Assembly (NCBI RefSeq): GCF_024758725.1
Contig: NZ_CP096972.1
Span: 1-64,000, forward strand
Direction: 5' to 3'
Origin: Sphingomonas sp. SUN039
GTDB taxonomy: Bacteria > Pseudomonadota > Alphaproteobacteria > Sphingomonadales > Sphingomonadaceae
Length of the DNA: 64,000 nt
Positions 1 to 8,001 of the stretch are shown in pieces. How positions within the stretch are numbered: position 1 is the stretch's first letter; each line of letters starts with the position of its first letter. Below the pieces are notes generated by a model. The model was not told the origin of the DNA. It did not search any database and worked only from the letters and a program-made list of their open reading frames with translations. The translations under genes and the position numbers were made by a program.

Positions 1-33
1 TCAGGCGTTTAGCTGAGGCCGATCAATGCTGTC

Positions 34-46
34 GGGGGGGGGGGGG
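34..46. repeat. 13-base G homopolymer
   Basis: An uninterrupted run of 13 G lies 70 bases upstream of the first gene's start codon. Nothing else in positions 1-116 looks like a gene. It could be a slippage-prone tract, or a sequencing or assembly artefact at a contig edge. Confidence 0.9.
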
Positions 47-116
47 ACGAAATGACCAGCGCGGTAGAGCTCCGCTATTGTGTCGCCGGATTGGTGCCCA
101 CCCGGGAGGCCAAGTC

Positions 117-701
117 GTGACCCTCGAAGACATCAACTACATCGCCCAAACCATCGCCGCGTTCGCCGTGGTGGGCTCGCTTATCTACCTCGCGATCCAG
201 ACTCGGCAGGCACGCGAACAGACGAGGTTGAACACCGAAGCACTCAAAGCGTCGGCGGGGTTCGAGGCTACACACAGCTGGGCGACGTTGCTTGAGGCCG
301 GGATCAATTTGCCAAAAGCCCGGATCGCTCTCGTTATGGAGGCGAATGCGGGCAAGACATGGGACGAGTTTTCCGATCTCGATCGGTTCTGGCTGGCCAT
401 TTTGCACCGCGCGTTGTTCCAAAAGCTGGAAGGCCAATATTTCCTGCTCAAATATGGAAGTCTCGACCCCGCCTTTTGGGAAAAGCGCCGCGACTGGGCC
501 GCAGGATTGATCAACCTCCCGTTTTTCAGCCAATGGTGGGCTTTCGAAAAAGCCCAGCACGTCTGGACCGACGAATTCATCGCCGCTATCGAAGCGGCGC
601 GCGACACCAGCATGATCGTGCCTTGGCATAGTTCGGTCCATGCAGGTAGGGACGCGCCGCCTTCGCCAGCGCAGGCACCGGGCGAGGTATCCGCGACATG
701 A
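117..701 (+). CDS. Membrane-anchored hypothetical protein, copy 1
   Basis: Unrecognised protein of 194 residues. The GTG start is chosen because a GGGAGG ribosome site sits 7 bases upstream, and because the resulting N-terminus (MTLEDINYIAQ) matches that of the next gene (MTLEDINYVAQ). Residues about 8-28 form one hydrophobic helix, followed by a charged Gln/Arg-rich stretch that could be a short coiled coil. The rest is helical with many Trp and Phe residues. The stop overlaps the next start (ATGA), so the two are translationally coupled. The two genes look like an old tandem duplication. No catalytic motif is visible, and a function cannot be assigned. Confidence 0.75.
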   Translation: MTLEDINYIAQTIAAFAVVGSLIYLAIQTRQAREQTRLNTEALKASAGFEATHSWATLLEAGINLPKARIALVMEANAGKTWDEFSDLDRFWLAILHRALFQKLEGQYFLLKYGSLDPAFWEKRRDWAAGLINLPFFSQWWAFEKAQHVWTDEFIAAIEAARDTSMIVPWHSSVHAGRDAPPSPAQAPGEVSAT

Positions 702-1264
702 CGCTCGAAGACATCAACTATGTCGCCCAGTCCGTCGGCGTCGTCGCTATCTTAGGCACTTTTGTCGCGCTGCTGGTCCAGATGCGGCAGACCAACCGAC
801 TGCTCCGCAATCAGGCCAAGCGCGCGCTGATCGACGGGACCAGGATGATCTCGGAAACGGTGTATCAGACTCCGGGGCTGGCCGAACTGTTGGTGCGCGC
901 CATGGCGGGAGGTCTGGACGGACTCTCGCCACCAGAACGACTGCAGATCATGTCGTTCCTGATGACAGCTGAGCGCATTTGGGAGGCGATGTTCGTTCAA
1001 TATCAGGAGGGAATGATCGACGAGGAACTGTGGAAGGCCCATAGTCGGCAAACGCAGGCGGCGTTTAACGACAATGCGGCCATGCGCGAGTTTTGGGCTC
1101 TGAGGCGCGAATTTTTCATGCCCGCATACAGCGCATTTCGCGACGCCCAAATTGCAGACAAAGGAGGGTCGGATTCACTTGGGTATGGCGCCAAGCCGGC
1201 GCCAACCAAGGATGCAGCACCACCACCCGCAGCGGCCCCCGGCAGTGACGGCGCTGCCGCATGA
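698..1264 (+). CDS. Membrane-anchored hypothetical protein, copy 2
   Basis: Protein of 188 residues, paralogous to the preceding gene. It shares the TLEDINY start, one N-terminal transmembrane helix at about residues 10-28 and a following Gln/Arg/Asn-rich segment. The central part is helical. The last 25 residues are rich in Pro and Ala, like a disordered tail. The ATG overlaps the upstream stop by four bases, and its own stop overlaps the thioesterase start by four bases. All three genes therefore form one coupled unit. I do not recognise the family. The topology (short N-terminus, one helix, large remaining domain) is an inference from hydrophobicity. Confidence 0.75.
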   Translation: MTLEDINYVAQSVGVVAILGTFVALLVQMRQTNRLLRNQAKRALIDGTRMISETVYQTPGLAELLVRAMAGGLDGLSPPERLQIMSFLMTAERIWEAMFVQYQEGMIDEELWKAHSRQTQAAFNDNAAMREFWALRREFFMPAYSAFRDAQIADKGGSDSLGYGAKPAPTKDAAPPPAAAPGSDGAAA

Positions 1265-1695
1265 CCCTCCGCAACCTGCCGCCCGACGATCTGTGGCCGC
1301 TGACGCAGGACAATGCGGAAACCCTGTTCGACTATATCTTCGCGCCGTGGATCAAGGAGATGGGGCTGACCGATTTCATGGTGCGCGAAGGCTTTTGCTC
1401 GATGCGTCTGCCGCTCAACGACCGGTTGAAGTTCTTTTCCGGCGCGGTGTGCGGACAGGCGGTGATGGCCGCCATCGATACCGTGGCCAGCATGGCGACC
1501 GCGACCACCCCGCGTCAGGGCAAGGGCACCGTCTATCAGCACACGCACTTCCTGCGCCCCGCCGCCAATGACGATGTCCTGATCGCAGCGACCGTCAAAC
1601 GCTGGGGCAAGGCGAGCGTCTATGTCGAGTGCAGCGTGACGTTTGTCGGCTCTGGCGATCTGGTGGCGCATGCGGTTCTGGAGTTCGCATTCTGA
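1261..1695 (+). CDS. PaaI-like hotdog-fold thioesterase
   Basis: Protein of 144 residues with the length and layout of the PaaI/YdiI hotdog thioesterases, which hydrolyse acyl-CoA or related thioesters in the cytoplasm. An N-terminal helix-rich part is followed by GAVCGQAVMAAIDTVASMA, in the place of the long central hotdog helix. After it come beta strands ending in a QHTHFLRPA-like segment and a final VECSVTFVGSGDLVAHA strand pair. The start overlaps the upstream stop (ATGA), tying expression to the two membrane hypotheticals. The substrate is unknown. Family assignment is fairly secure, but the specific activity is inference. Confidence 0.75.
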   Translation: MTLRNLPPDDLWPLTQDNAETLFDYIFAPWIKEMGLTDFMVREGFCSMRLPLNDRLKFFSGAVCGQAVMAAIDTVASMATATTPRQGKGTVYQHTHFLRPAANDDVLIAATVKRWGKASVYVECSVTFVGSGDLVAHAVLEFAF

Positions 1696-1769
1696 GTGCT
1701 GTGGGGACTGTGATTCGGCGCTGTGGCCGCAACTCGCGTCGGTGACAGCTTGACCCTGTCCTCGCTGCA

Positions 1770-4427
1770 ATGCAGCATCGCGGTATGGCCTCAGACTCGA
1801 TTTCGCAGAACCCCGATATCCGCTTCCTCGGGCGCATCCTCGGCGATGTGATCCGCGAGCTGGGTGGCGAGACGCTGTTCCGGCGGATCGAATATATCCG
1901 CTCGACGTCGGTCGACCGGCATCGGGGGATCGATGGGGCGCATGAGGTCGATCGCGGATTAGAGGCGCTGAACCTCGACGACACGCTGAATTTCGTGCGC
2001 GGGTTTATGCTGTTTTCTTTGCTCGCCAATCTGGCCGAGGACCGGCAGGGGGTCGCGAGCGAGGGCGGCGCGAATGTCGCGGGTGTGGTGGCGACGCTCG
2101 ACAAGACCGAAGTTGCCGAAATGCTTGCCCATGCCAGCGTCGTGCCCGTCCTGACCGCGCACCCGACCGAAGTCCGGCGCAAGAGCATGATCGACCACAA
2201 GGCGCGGATCGCGGCGTTGATGCAGCTGCGCGACGCGGGCGTGGCCGAGACGCCCGATGGCGATGCGGTCGAGGCCGCCATCGTGCGGCAGGTCGCGCTG
2301 CTGTGGCAAACGCGCCCGTTGCGCCGCGAACGGCTGTATGTCGCCGACGAAGTCGAGAACGCGCTGGCGTGGCTGCGCGAAGTGTTCGTGCCCGAATTGC
2401 CTGCACTCTATGCGCGCTGGGACCGGGTGCTGGGTGCGCGGACGCCGGGGTTCCTGACCGTCGGCAGCTGGATCGGCGGCGACCGCGACGGCAACCCGTT
2501 CGTCGATGCCGATGCGCTGCGGCTGGCGACCGGGCGCGCGGGCGAGACCATTCTGCTGCATTATCTCGACGCCATCCACGCGATGGGCGGCGAGTTGTCG
2601 ATCTCGACCGAACTGGCAACCGTCGATGCCGCCGTGCTGGCGCTGGCCGATGCGAGCCACGATGCGGCCGCCAGCCGTACCGATGAAGTTTACCGCCGCG
2701 CGATGACCGGCATTTATGCGCGGCTGGCGGCGACGTTCACGGATCGCATCGGTCGTGCGCCGCCGCGTCCGGCGACGGTGCCGGGAGCCGCCTATCCGAC
2801 ACCCGCCGACTTCCGCGCCGATCTCGTCACCATTGCCGAGGGGTTGGCGAACAACGGCCTGTCGAGTCCTGGCGCGCTCGCGCGGCTGGTGCGCGCGGTC
2901 GATGTGTTCGGGTTCCACCTCGCGCGGCTCGACCTGCGCCAGAACAGCGACGTCCATGCGCGCTGCATTGCCGATCTGTTTGCGGCGGCGGGGGTCGAGG
3001 CCGATTATGAGGCGCTGGATGAAGGTGCGCGCGTGGCCCTGCTCCGCCGTGAACTCGCCAATCCACGCCCGCTGACCGGCGCCGACCTGCCGCAATCGGA
3101 CGAGACGCGCTCCGAACTCGCCATTCTCGCGGCGGCGCGCGAAGCGCGGGCGAAGTTCGGCAATGGCGTGATCGGTACCGCGATCATCTCGAAAACCGAT
3201 GCCGTCTCCGACCTGCTCGAACTGCTGCTGCTGCTCAAGCAGGCGGGCCTCTACCGCGCGGGCGACCCTTCCGCATCGCTGATGCCGGTGCCGCTGTTCG
3301 AGACCATCGGCGATCTGGAGGCCGGACCCGCAATCATGTCCGCCTTCTTCGCGATCCCCGAATTCGGCGATCTGGCCAGGGCACGCGGGCATCAGGAAGT
3401 GATGGTCGGCTATTCCGACTCGAACAAGGACGGCGGCTATCTGACGTCGGTCTGGTCGCTGCATCAGGCGAGTCTGGCGCTCAAACCCGTGTTCGAGGCG
3501 GCGGGGGTGGCGATGCAGTTGTTTCACGGGCGCGGCGGGGCGGTCGGGCGCGGCGGGGGCTCGTCGTTCGCGGCGATCCGTGCGCAGCCCCCGGGGACGG
3601 TCGACGGGCGCATCCGGATTACCGAGCAGGGCGAAGTCATCGCCGCCAAATACGGATCGCGCGAGAGTGCCGCCGTCAATCTCGAGGCGATGGCCGCTGC
3701 GACGATTGCGGCAACGCTCGAACCGCCACAGGTCGCCGCCGCCGACTCGGCACGGTTTGGCGCGGCGATGGACCGGCTGTCGGGGGATGCCTTCGCTGCC
3801 TATCGCGCGCTGGTTTACGAGACGCCCAATTTCCGCACCTTCTTCCGTGCGATGACGCCGATTGCCGAGATTGCGACGCTCAAGATCGGCTCGCGCCCCG
3901 CCAGCCGGACCAAGAGCGATGCGATCGAGGATCTGCGTGCCATCCCCTGGGTGTTCAGCTGGGCACAGGCGCGGGTGATGCTGCCGGGCTGGTACGGCCT
4001 GTACGCGGCGGTCGCGCGGTTCGAGGACAAGGGGTTGCTGCGCGACATGGCGCGCGGCTGGCCGTTCTTCGCCGCAACGCTCGCTAATATGGAAATGGTG
4101 CTGGCCAAGTCCGACATGACCATCGCCGCGCATTATGCGGAGCTGGCCGCCGACGCCGACGGGCCGGTAATCTTCCCGCGCATCCGCGATGCCTGGCATG
4201 CGACGCGCGACGTCGTGCTCGACCTGACCGGGCAGACGCGGCTGCTGGCGGACAACCCGGCGCTCGATGCCTCGATCCGGTTGCGGATGCCCTATGTCGA
4301 ACCGCTCAACCTGCTGCAGATCGAATTGCTCAAACGCCACCGCGCCGGCGAGGACGATTCGCGCATTGCTGAAGGAATTCAGCTGTCGATCAACGCGATT
4401 GCGACCGCACTTAGAAACAGCGGCTGA
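1770..4427 (+). CDS. ppc: Phosphoenolpyruvate carboxylase
   Basis: Anaplerotic enzyme that carboxylates PEP with bicarbonate to oxaloacetate, feeding the TCA cycle. The 885-residue length is normal. Visible hallmarks are the catalytic-histidine motif TAHPTE (His131), GSWIGGDRDGNP (about residue 234), VGYSDSNKDGG, the mobile glycine loop FHGRGGAVGRGGG (about residue 585) and a C-terminal ALRNSG like the family's conserved end. Two in-frame ATG codons (1770 and 1785) are possible and neither has a clear Shine-Dalgarno, so the start is uncertain by five residues. It stands alone, converging with the small gene that ends one base after its stop. Confidence 0.97.
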   Translation: MQHRGMASDSISQNPDIRFLGRILGDVIRELGGETLFRRIEYIRSTSVDRHRGIDGAHEVDRGLEALNLDDTLNFVRGFMLFSLLANLAEDRQGVASEGGANVAGVVATLDKTEVAEMLAHASVVPVLTAHPTEVRRKSMIDHKARIAALMQLRDAGVAETPDGDAVEAAIVRQVALLWQTRPLRRERLYVADEVENALAWLREVFVPELPALYARWDRVLGARTPGFLTVGSWIGGDRDGNPFVDADALRLATGRAGETILLHYLDAIHAMGGELSISTELATVDAAVLALADASHDAAASRTDEVYRRAMTGIYARLAATFTDRIGRAPPRPATVPGAAYPTPADFRADLVTIAEGLANNGLSSPGALARLVRAVDVFGFHLARLDLRQNSDVHARCIADLFAAAGVEADYEALDEGARVALLRRELANPRPLTGADLPQSDETRSELAILAAAREARAKFGNGVIGTAIISKTDAVSDLLELLLLLKQAGLYRAGDPSASLMPVPLFETIGDLEAGPAIMSAFFAIPEFGDLARARGHQEVMVGYSDSNKDGGYLTSVWSLHQASLALKPVFEAAGVAMQLFHGRGGAVGRGGGSSFAAIRAQPPGTVDGRIRITEQGEVIAAKYGSRESAAVNLEAMAAATIAATLEPPQVAAADSARFGAAMDRLSGDAFAAYRALVYETPNFRTFFRAMTPIAEIATLKIGSRPASRTKSDAIEDLRAIPWVFSWAQARVMLPGWYGLYAAVARFEDKGLLRDMARGWPFFAATLANMEMVLAKSDMTIAAHYAELAADADGPVIFPRIRDAWHATRDVVLDLTGQTRLLADNPALDASIRLRMPYVEPLNLLQIELLKRHRAGEDDSRIAEGIQLSINAIATALRNSG

Positions 4428-4428
4428 T

Positions 4429-4719
4429 TTACTTCGTCAGGCGACGCCGGTTCGCGCGCACCTTGCGGCGATAGTGCGACACGGCCTGCGATGTCGCTGC
4501 CGCAGGGCTGGTACCCAAGCCGCCCGTCATCGCTCGCAGGCCCAGGTCCATTGCCGACCCGACTTTTTCGGAAACCATCAGTCGCGCCTCTGCGTCGGCC
4601 GCAGATCCGCCCGCCATCATTTTCATCGAGCGCAGCCCGATCACCGAAGCGGATTCGAATCCTAGCATCCAGCTTTCATAACCCAGCTGCCAATAGGCGA
4701 AGGGTGAAGTCGATTTCAT
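4429..4719 (-). CDS. Small helical hypothetical protein
   Basis: Unrecognised 96-residue protein. The ATG at 4719 is preferred over upstream in-frame codons because GGAG lies seven bases before it. The sequence is predicted almost entirely alpha-helical. An N-terminal Trp/Phe/Tyr-rich part ([17 protein letters not shown]) is followed by Met/Ala-rich helices and a strongly basic C-terminus ([13 protein letters not shown]). The amphipathic helices with no catalytic motif recall phasin-like granule-coating proteins, but that is only a suggestion. It is convergent with ppc and separated from it by one base. tRNA-Arg lies just upstream on the same strand. Confidence 0.7.
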   Translation of the reverse strand: MKSTSPFAYWQLGYESWMLGFESASVIGLRSMKMMAGGSAADAEARLMVSEKVGSAMDLGLRAMTGGLGTSPAAATSQAVSHYRRKVRANRRRLTK

Positions 4720-4783
4720 CGGGCAGCTCCGCAAACAGGGAATCATTGCAACGCAGCATGGAGCAATTCGGGTGCAAGGAAAA

Positions 4784-4860
4784 TGGCGCACCGGAAGGGA
4801 TTCGAACCCCTGACCCCTGCCTTCGGAGGGCAGTGCTCTATCCAGCTGAGCTACCGGTGC
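4784..4860 (-). tRNA. tRNA-Arg(CCG)
   Basis: A full cloverleaf can be folded on the minus strand. The 7-bp acceptor stem is GCACCGG/CCGGTGC, with a D arm GCTC...GAGC. The anticodon stem CTGCC/GGCAG encloses loop CTCCGAA with anticodon CCG, and the T loop is TTCGAAT. The discriminator is G and the CCA end is encoded (4784-4786). It reads CGG arginine codons. No integrase or attachment-site duplication was seen next to it. Confidence 0.97.
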
Positions 4861-4914
4861 TTGGGCGCGGCCCTAGCAGGGGCGTCGGGCCTTCGCCAGT
4901 CCCTAACGGCGGGG

Positions 4915-5298
4915 CTATCGCGCGGCGACTTTGACCAGCTTGACTGGCTGGAACTTGCCGAGGCCGCATGACACGCCCGGAGTCAGGCCGGGCGATTGCA
5001 GCACGGTGATGATATCGACCGAGCAATATTCGCCGATGCTGCTCTTGTGGAGGAAGCGTTCCTCGAAACCCAGACCCGGGCAGCTCATCGGCAGCGTATT
5101 CCGATAGACCTTGCCGCCGTTCATGTGAAAATCGATGACGCTGTCGCCGTGGACGCTGGTCGAGCGGACATCGGTGGTGCGAACGCAGCTGACCGGTTTG
5201 CCGTCAAGTGTCGCTTCGGGAACGGCAGTGCGGTCGCGTGCCGATGCGGTGGTCAGGCCGAGGGCGGTGACGGTGGCGGCGATGAGGAGCTTGTTCAC
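4915..5298 (-). CDS. Small secreted cysteine-containing protein
   Basis: Hypothetical protein of 127 residues starting at GTG 5298, which is preceded by AAGGAG at good spacing and overlaps the nth stop (GTGA). The first 20 residues (Lys, a hydrophobic core, then TTASA) form a Sec signal peptide. The mature part has four cysteines (SCVRT, SCPGL, YCSVD, SCGLG) that could form two disulfides in the periplasm. Homologues are common as uncharacterised proteins in sphingomonads, from memory. No enzyme motif is visible. Coupling to nth is probably a matter of operon order rather than shared function. Confidence 0.75.
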   Translation of the reverse strand: MNKLLIAATVTALGLTTASARDRTAVPEATLDGKPVSCVRTTDVRSTSVHGDSVIDFHMNGGKVYRNTLPMSCPGLGFEERFLHKSSIGEYCSVDIITVLQSPGLTPGVSCGLGKFQPVKLVKVAAR

Positions 5299-5972
5299 GG
5301 CAATTCTCCTTGAGCTGGCGTCCCGCCAGTCTGGCGCGGCGAAGCTGACTTGGGCCTGAACGCGCACAGGTCGATGACCGCGCACCGCCAGCATTCGGGC
5401 GCGCGCGCCTTGCAGGTGTAGCGGCCGTGCAGGATCAGCCAATGGTGTGCCTGCACCCGAAACGGGGCAGGCGTCTGGCGTTCGAGGATCGCCTCGACCG
5501 CCGCCGGGGTCTTGCCCTTGGCAAGCCCGGTGCGGTTGGCGATGCGGAAGACATGGGTATCGACCGGAAAGGTCTCCGCACCCAGCGCGACATTGAGCAC
5601 CACATTCGCCGTCTTGCGCCCGACCCCGGGCAGCGCCTGCAATGCATCGCGGTCGGTCGGCACCGCGCCGCCGTGCTGTTCGACCAGCAGCCGCGACAGC
5701 GCGATGACGTTCTTCGCCTTGGTATTGAACAACCCGATGGTGCGGATGTGTTGCTTGAGGTCGTCCTCGCCGAGATCGAGCATCGCCTGCGGATCGCGGA
5801 CGTCCGCAAACAACGCCCGCGTGGCCTTGTTCACCCCGGCATCGGTCGCCTGCGCGGACAGGACGACCGCGACGAGCAGCTGATAGATATTGCCGTACGC
5901 GAGTTCGGTCTCGGGCGCGGGGTTGGCTTCGGCGAGACGGCGGTAGAATTCGAAGATGTCGGCGCGCTTCAT
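5295..5972 (-). CDS. nth: Endonuclease III (DNA glycosylase/AP lyase)
   Basis: Base-excision repair enzyme that removes oxidised pyrimidines and nicks the abasic site. The product is 225 residues from the ATG at 5972. The helix-hairpin-helix LPGVGRKTANVVLN carries the catalytic lysine, and VDTHVFRIANR carries the catalytic aspartate. The C-terminal 4Fe-4S loop is seen as C-x6-C-x2-C-x5-C (CKARAPECWRC then CAVIDLC). The start overlaps the upstream HEGGH-protein stop (ATGA), and the end overlaps the secreted-protein start. The gene therefore sits in a coupled run behind dapB. Confidence 0.96.
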   Translation of the reverse strand: MKRADIFEFYRRLAEANPAPETELAYGNIYQLLVAVVLSAQATDAGVNKATRALFADVRDPQAMLDLGEDDLKQHIRTIGLFNTKAKNVIALSRLLVEQHGGAVPTDRDALQALPGVGRKTANVVLNVALGAETFPVDTHVFRIANRTGLAKGKTPAAVEAILERQTPAPFRVQAHHWLILHGRYTCKARAPECWRCAVIDLCAFRPKSASPRQTGGTPAQGELP

Positions 5973-6442
5973 TGGGCCTCGCGCCGCCAACGTCGCATAT
6001 GGGGGTAGGGCAATCGGCCTTGTTCGGTGGCGCGATGTGGTTCGCTCGTCATATCCCACCACGCCAGCATCGGCACCCCGATCCAGCGTCCGGCCGCGAA
6101 ATTGTCGGCCATCGATGCACCGCCGCCCCTATAGCCGTCGGGATGGAAGACGATGTGCGGATCGATGCCGAGTTCGACAACCGCGGCATAGGACCACGCG
6201 ATTGCCGCCATTTCTTCGCCGGGATCGTCGGAGGGACCAGCGAAACCCGCGCGCGCGTCGGGGTCACGGGCGGCAATATGGCCACCTTCATGCAACAGAT
6301 CGCCTGGCCATGCAGGAACCGCTGGATCGACGACGATTGTGGTGCCGTGCACGGTCATTCCCGGCAGGACACTGGTACCCACCGTTCCCGCCTCGATTTC
6401 GATATCGATTCCCAACAAAAATACGGCGATCCGTTCGGCCAT
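5969..6442 (-). CDS. HEGGH-motif protein between dapB and nth
   Basis: Hypothetical protein of 157 residues if it starts at the ATG at 6442. A GTG at 6487, just after the dapB stop, would add 15 residues but has no ribosome site. An LLHEGGHIAA segment near residue 51 has the HExxH zinc-protease layout. Acidic residues further on (GEEMAAIAWSYAA) could supply a third ligand. A peptidase role is only inferred from that motif, and no signal peptide is seen. The stop overlaps the nth start by four bases, so it is coupled to nth. Confidence 0.75.
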   Translation of the reverse strand: MAERIAVFLLGIDIEIEAGTVGTSVLPGMTVHGTTIVVDPAVPAWPGDLLHEGGHIAARDPDARAGFAGPSDDPGEEMAAIAWSYAAVVELGIDPHIVFHPDGYRGGGASMADNFAAGRWIGVPMLAWWDMTSEPHRATEQGRLPYPHMRRWRREAQ

Positions 6443-6489
6443 CGCGGTGCCGCCGCCCTCCGTGCGCCACTGGCAGGTGGCAATCACAC

Positions 6490-7218
6490 TCAAAGCCCCA
6501 GCACATCCGCCATAGAATACCGCCCTGCTGACTTGCCCGCCAGCCACAGCGCCGCCTTCACCGCGCCGCGTGCAAATATCTCGCGGCTTTCGGCGCGGTG
6601 GCCGAGTTCGATGCGTTCGCCTTCGCCCGCCAGCACCACCATGTGATCGCCCGCGACCGATCCGCCGCGCAGGCTCGCAAAGCCGATGGTGCCGGGTTCG
6701 CGCGGGTCGGTGCTGTCGAAACGGTCGAACCGGCTGAGTTCGGGCAGGCTCTTGCCGCGTCCGTTCGCGGCGGCCTGCGCGAGGAGCAGCGCGGTCCCCG
6801 ACGGCGCATCGACCTTGTGCCGGTGGTGCATCTCGACGACTTCGACGTCCCAGTCGTTGCCGAGCCGTGCGGCGGCCTGTTCGACCATTGCGGCCAGAAA
6901 ATTGATACCGAGCGAGGTGTTCGCCGCCTGAATGATCGCAATCTCGCGCGCGGCGTCATCGACCATCGCCTGATGGCTGCCGTCGAGGCCGGTCGTGCCG
7001 ATGAGGATTGGCGTTCCCGCCAGTCGTGCGGCGGTCAGATGCTCGCCGAGCGCGGTCGGCGACGAGAAATCGACAAGCACATCGCTCGCCCCGGCCAGCG
7101 CGGCACTGTCGTCGCCGACATCCGCCCCGCCCGCGTACGTCGCGCCGAGCATGGGAATGACGGTCGCAATCGCCGCGCCCATTCGCCCGCGACTGCCGAA
7201 GATGCCGATCCGTGTCAT
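6490..7218 (-). CDS. dapB: 4-hydroxy-tetrahydrodipicolinate reductase
   Basis: Second committed step of the diaminopimelate/lysine pathway. It reduces hydroxy-tetrahydrodipicolinate with NAD(P)H in the cytoplasm. The 242-residue protein has the N-terminal Rossmann motif GSRGRMG and the family signature HHRHKVDAPSGTAL, which contains the catalytic His and Lys. The ATG at 7218 is chosen because the Rossmann strand begins right after it (MTRIGIFG). It lies first in a minus-strand run with the HEGGH protein, nth and the small secreted protein. The DUF72 gene just upstream (stop 7238) is on the same strand 19 bases away and may be cotranscribed. Confidence 0.96.
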   Translation of the reverse strand: MTRIGIFGSRGRMGAAIATVIPMLGATYAGGADVGDDSAALAGASDVLVDFSSPTALGEHLTAARLAGTPILIGTTGLDGSHQAMVDDAAREIAIIQAANTSLGINFLAAMVEQAAARLGNDWDVEVVEMHHRHKVDAPSGTALLLAQAAANGRGKSLPELSRFDRFDSTDPREPGTIGFASLRGGSVAGDHMVVLAGEGERIELGHRAESREIFARGAVKAALWLAGKSAGRYSMADVLGL

Positions 7219-7237
7219 GCCCGCCGCTTTCGCGCGT

Positions 7238-7981
7238 TCAGGCGAGTTTCGCAATCATCGCTTGTGCTGCGGCCGGATTGCGGACTTTTGCGCCGCTGAT
7301 GAAATAGGCGAACACATCGCCGCGCGTCGCCCAGTCGCGCGCCCGGGCGCTCCAGTGGTCGAGCGCGGCGTCGTCATAGCCCGTCGGGCAGTCGGCCTGC
7401 GCGTGTTGCAGCCGGGCATAGCTGAAGTCGGCGGTGCCTTCGTCGATGCAGGGGAAGGTGTCGTCGTCGGCGAAGACGATGGCGGCGTTGGCGGCGCGGG
7501 CGAGCGCGTAAAAGGCGGAGTCGCGGAAACTCTCATGCCGCACTTCGAGCGCGTGGCGCAGCGGCAAGCCGTCCTGTGTGGGCGGGAGTAGGGCGAGGAA
7601 ACCGGCGAAATCGTCCGCGTCGAATTTCTTCGTCGCCATAAACTGCCACAGGATCGGGCCGAGCCGGTCGCCGAGCTCGGTGATCCCCTGCGTCAGAAAG
7701 CGCTGCACCGATTCGGCCCCGTCGGCGAGGATCTTGCGGTTGGTGGCGAAGCGCGAGGCCTTCACCGCGAACCGGAACCCGTCGGGCACGGTCTTGGCCC
7801 AACTGGCAAAGGTCGCCGGTTTCTGGCTGCCGTAATAGGTTGCGTTGATCTCGATACTGGTCAGCCGTTCGGCGGCAAAGCTGAGTTGCCTCGCCTTGGC
7901 GAGGCCCGCCGGATAGAATGTCCCCCGCCACTCGTCGAAGTCCCAGCCGCCGATGCCGACGCGGATTGTGCCCTTTGCCAT
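7238..7981 (-). CDS. DUF72 family protein
   Basis: A 247-residue member of the DUF72 (YecE-like) family, which adopts a TIM-barrel fold and has no firmly established role. Typical features are the start VGIGGWDFDEWRGTFYP, the segment SIEINATYYGSQKP, the FRFAVKASRF strand and the LGPILWQF stretch. The ATG at 7981 is preferred because the conserved strand starts five residues later. A longer in-frame extension to 8188 would run antisense through the sirtuin gene and is not credible. Only 20 bases separate its start from the divergent sirtuin start, so the two promoters must overlap or lie inside coding sequence. Confidence 0.93.
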   Translation of the reverse strand: MAKGTIRVGIGGWDFDEWRGTFYPAGLAKARQLSFAAERLTSIEINATYYGSQKPATFASWAKTVPDGFRFAVKASRFATNRKILADGAESVQRFLTQGITELGDRLGPILWQFMATKKFDADDFAGFLALLPPTQDGLPLRHALEVRHESFRDSAFYALARAANAAIVFADDDTFPCIDEGTADFSYARLQHAQADCPTGYDDAALDHWSARARDWATRGDVFAYFISGAKVRNPAAAQAMIAKLA

Positions 7982-8001
7982 GACAATCCTATAGCGCGGC
8001 C

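Noticed and set aside
1..135. Minus-strand frame ending at position 1, passing through the poly-G tract
   Set aside because: It reads SGDTIAELYRAGHFV-like residues before a proline run, but a stop lies shortly upstream and no ATG, GTG or ribosome site starts it.
1959..4340. 793-codon open frame antisense to ppc
   Set aside because: It lies wholly opposite a clear PEP carboxylase gene. Its Arg/Gln/His-heavy composition is what the complement of GC-rich codons gives, and no domain is visible.
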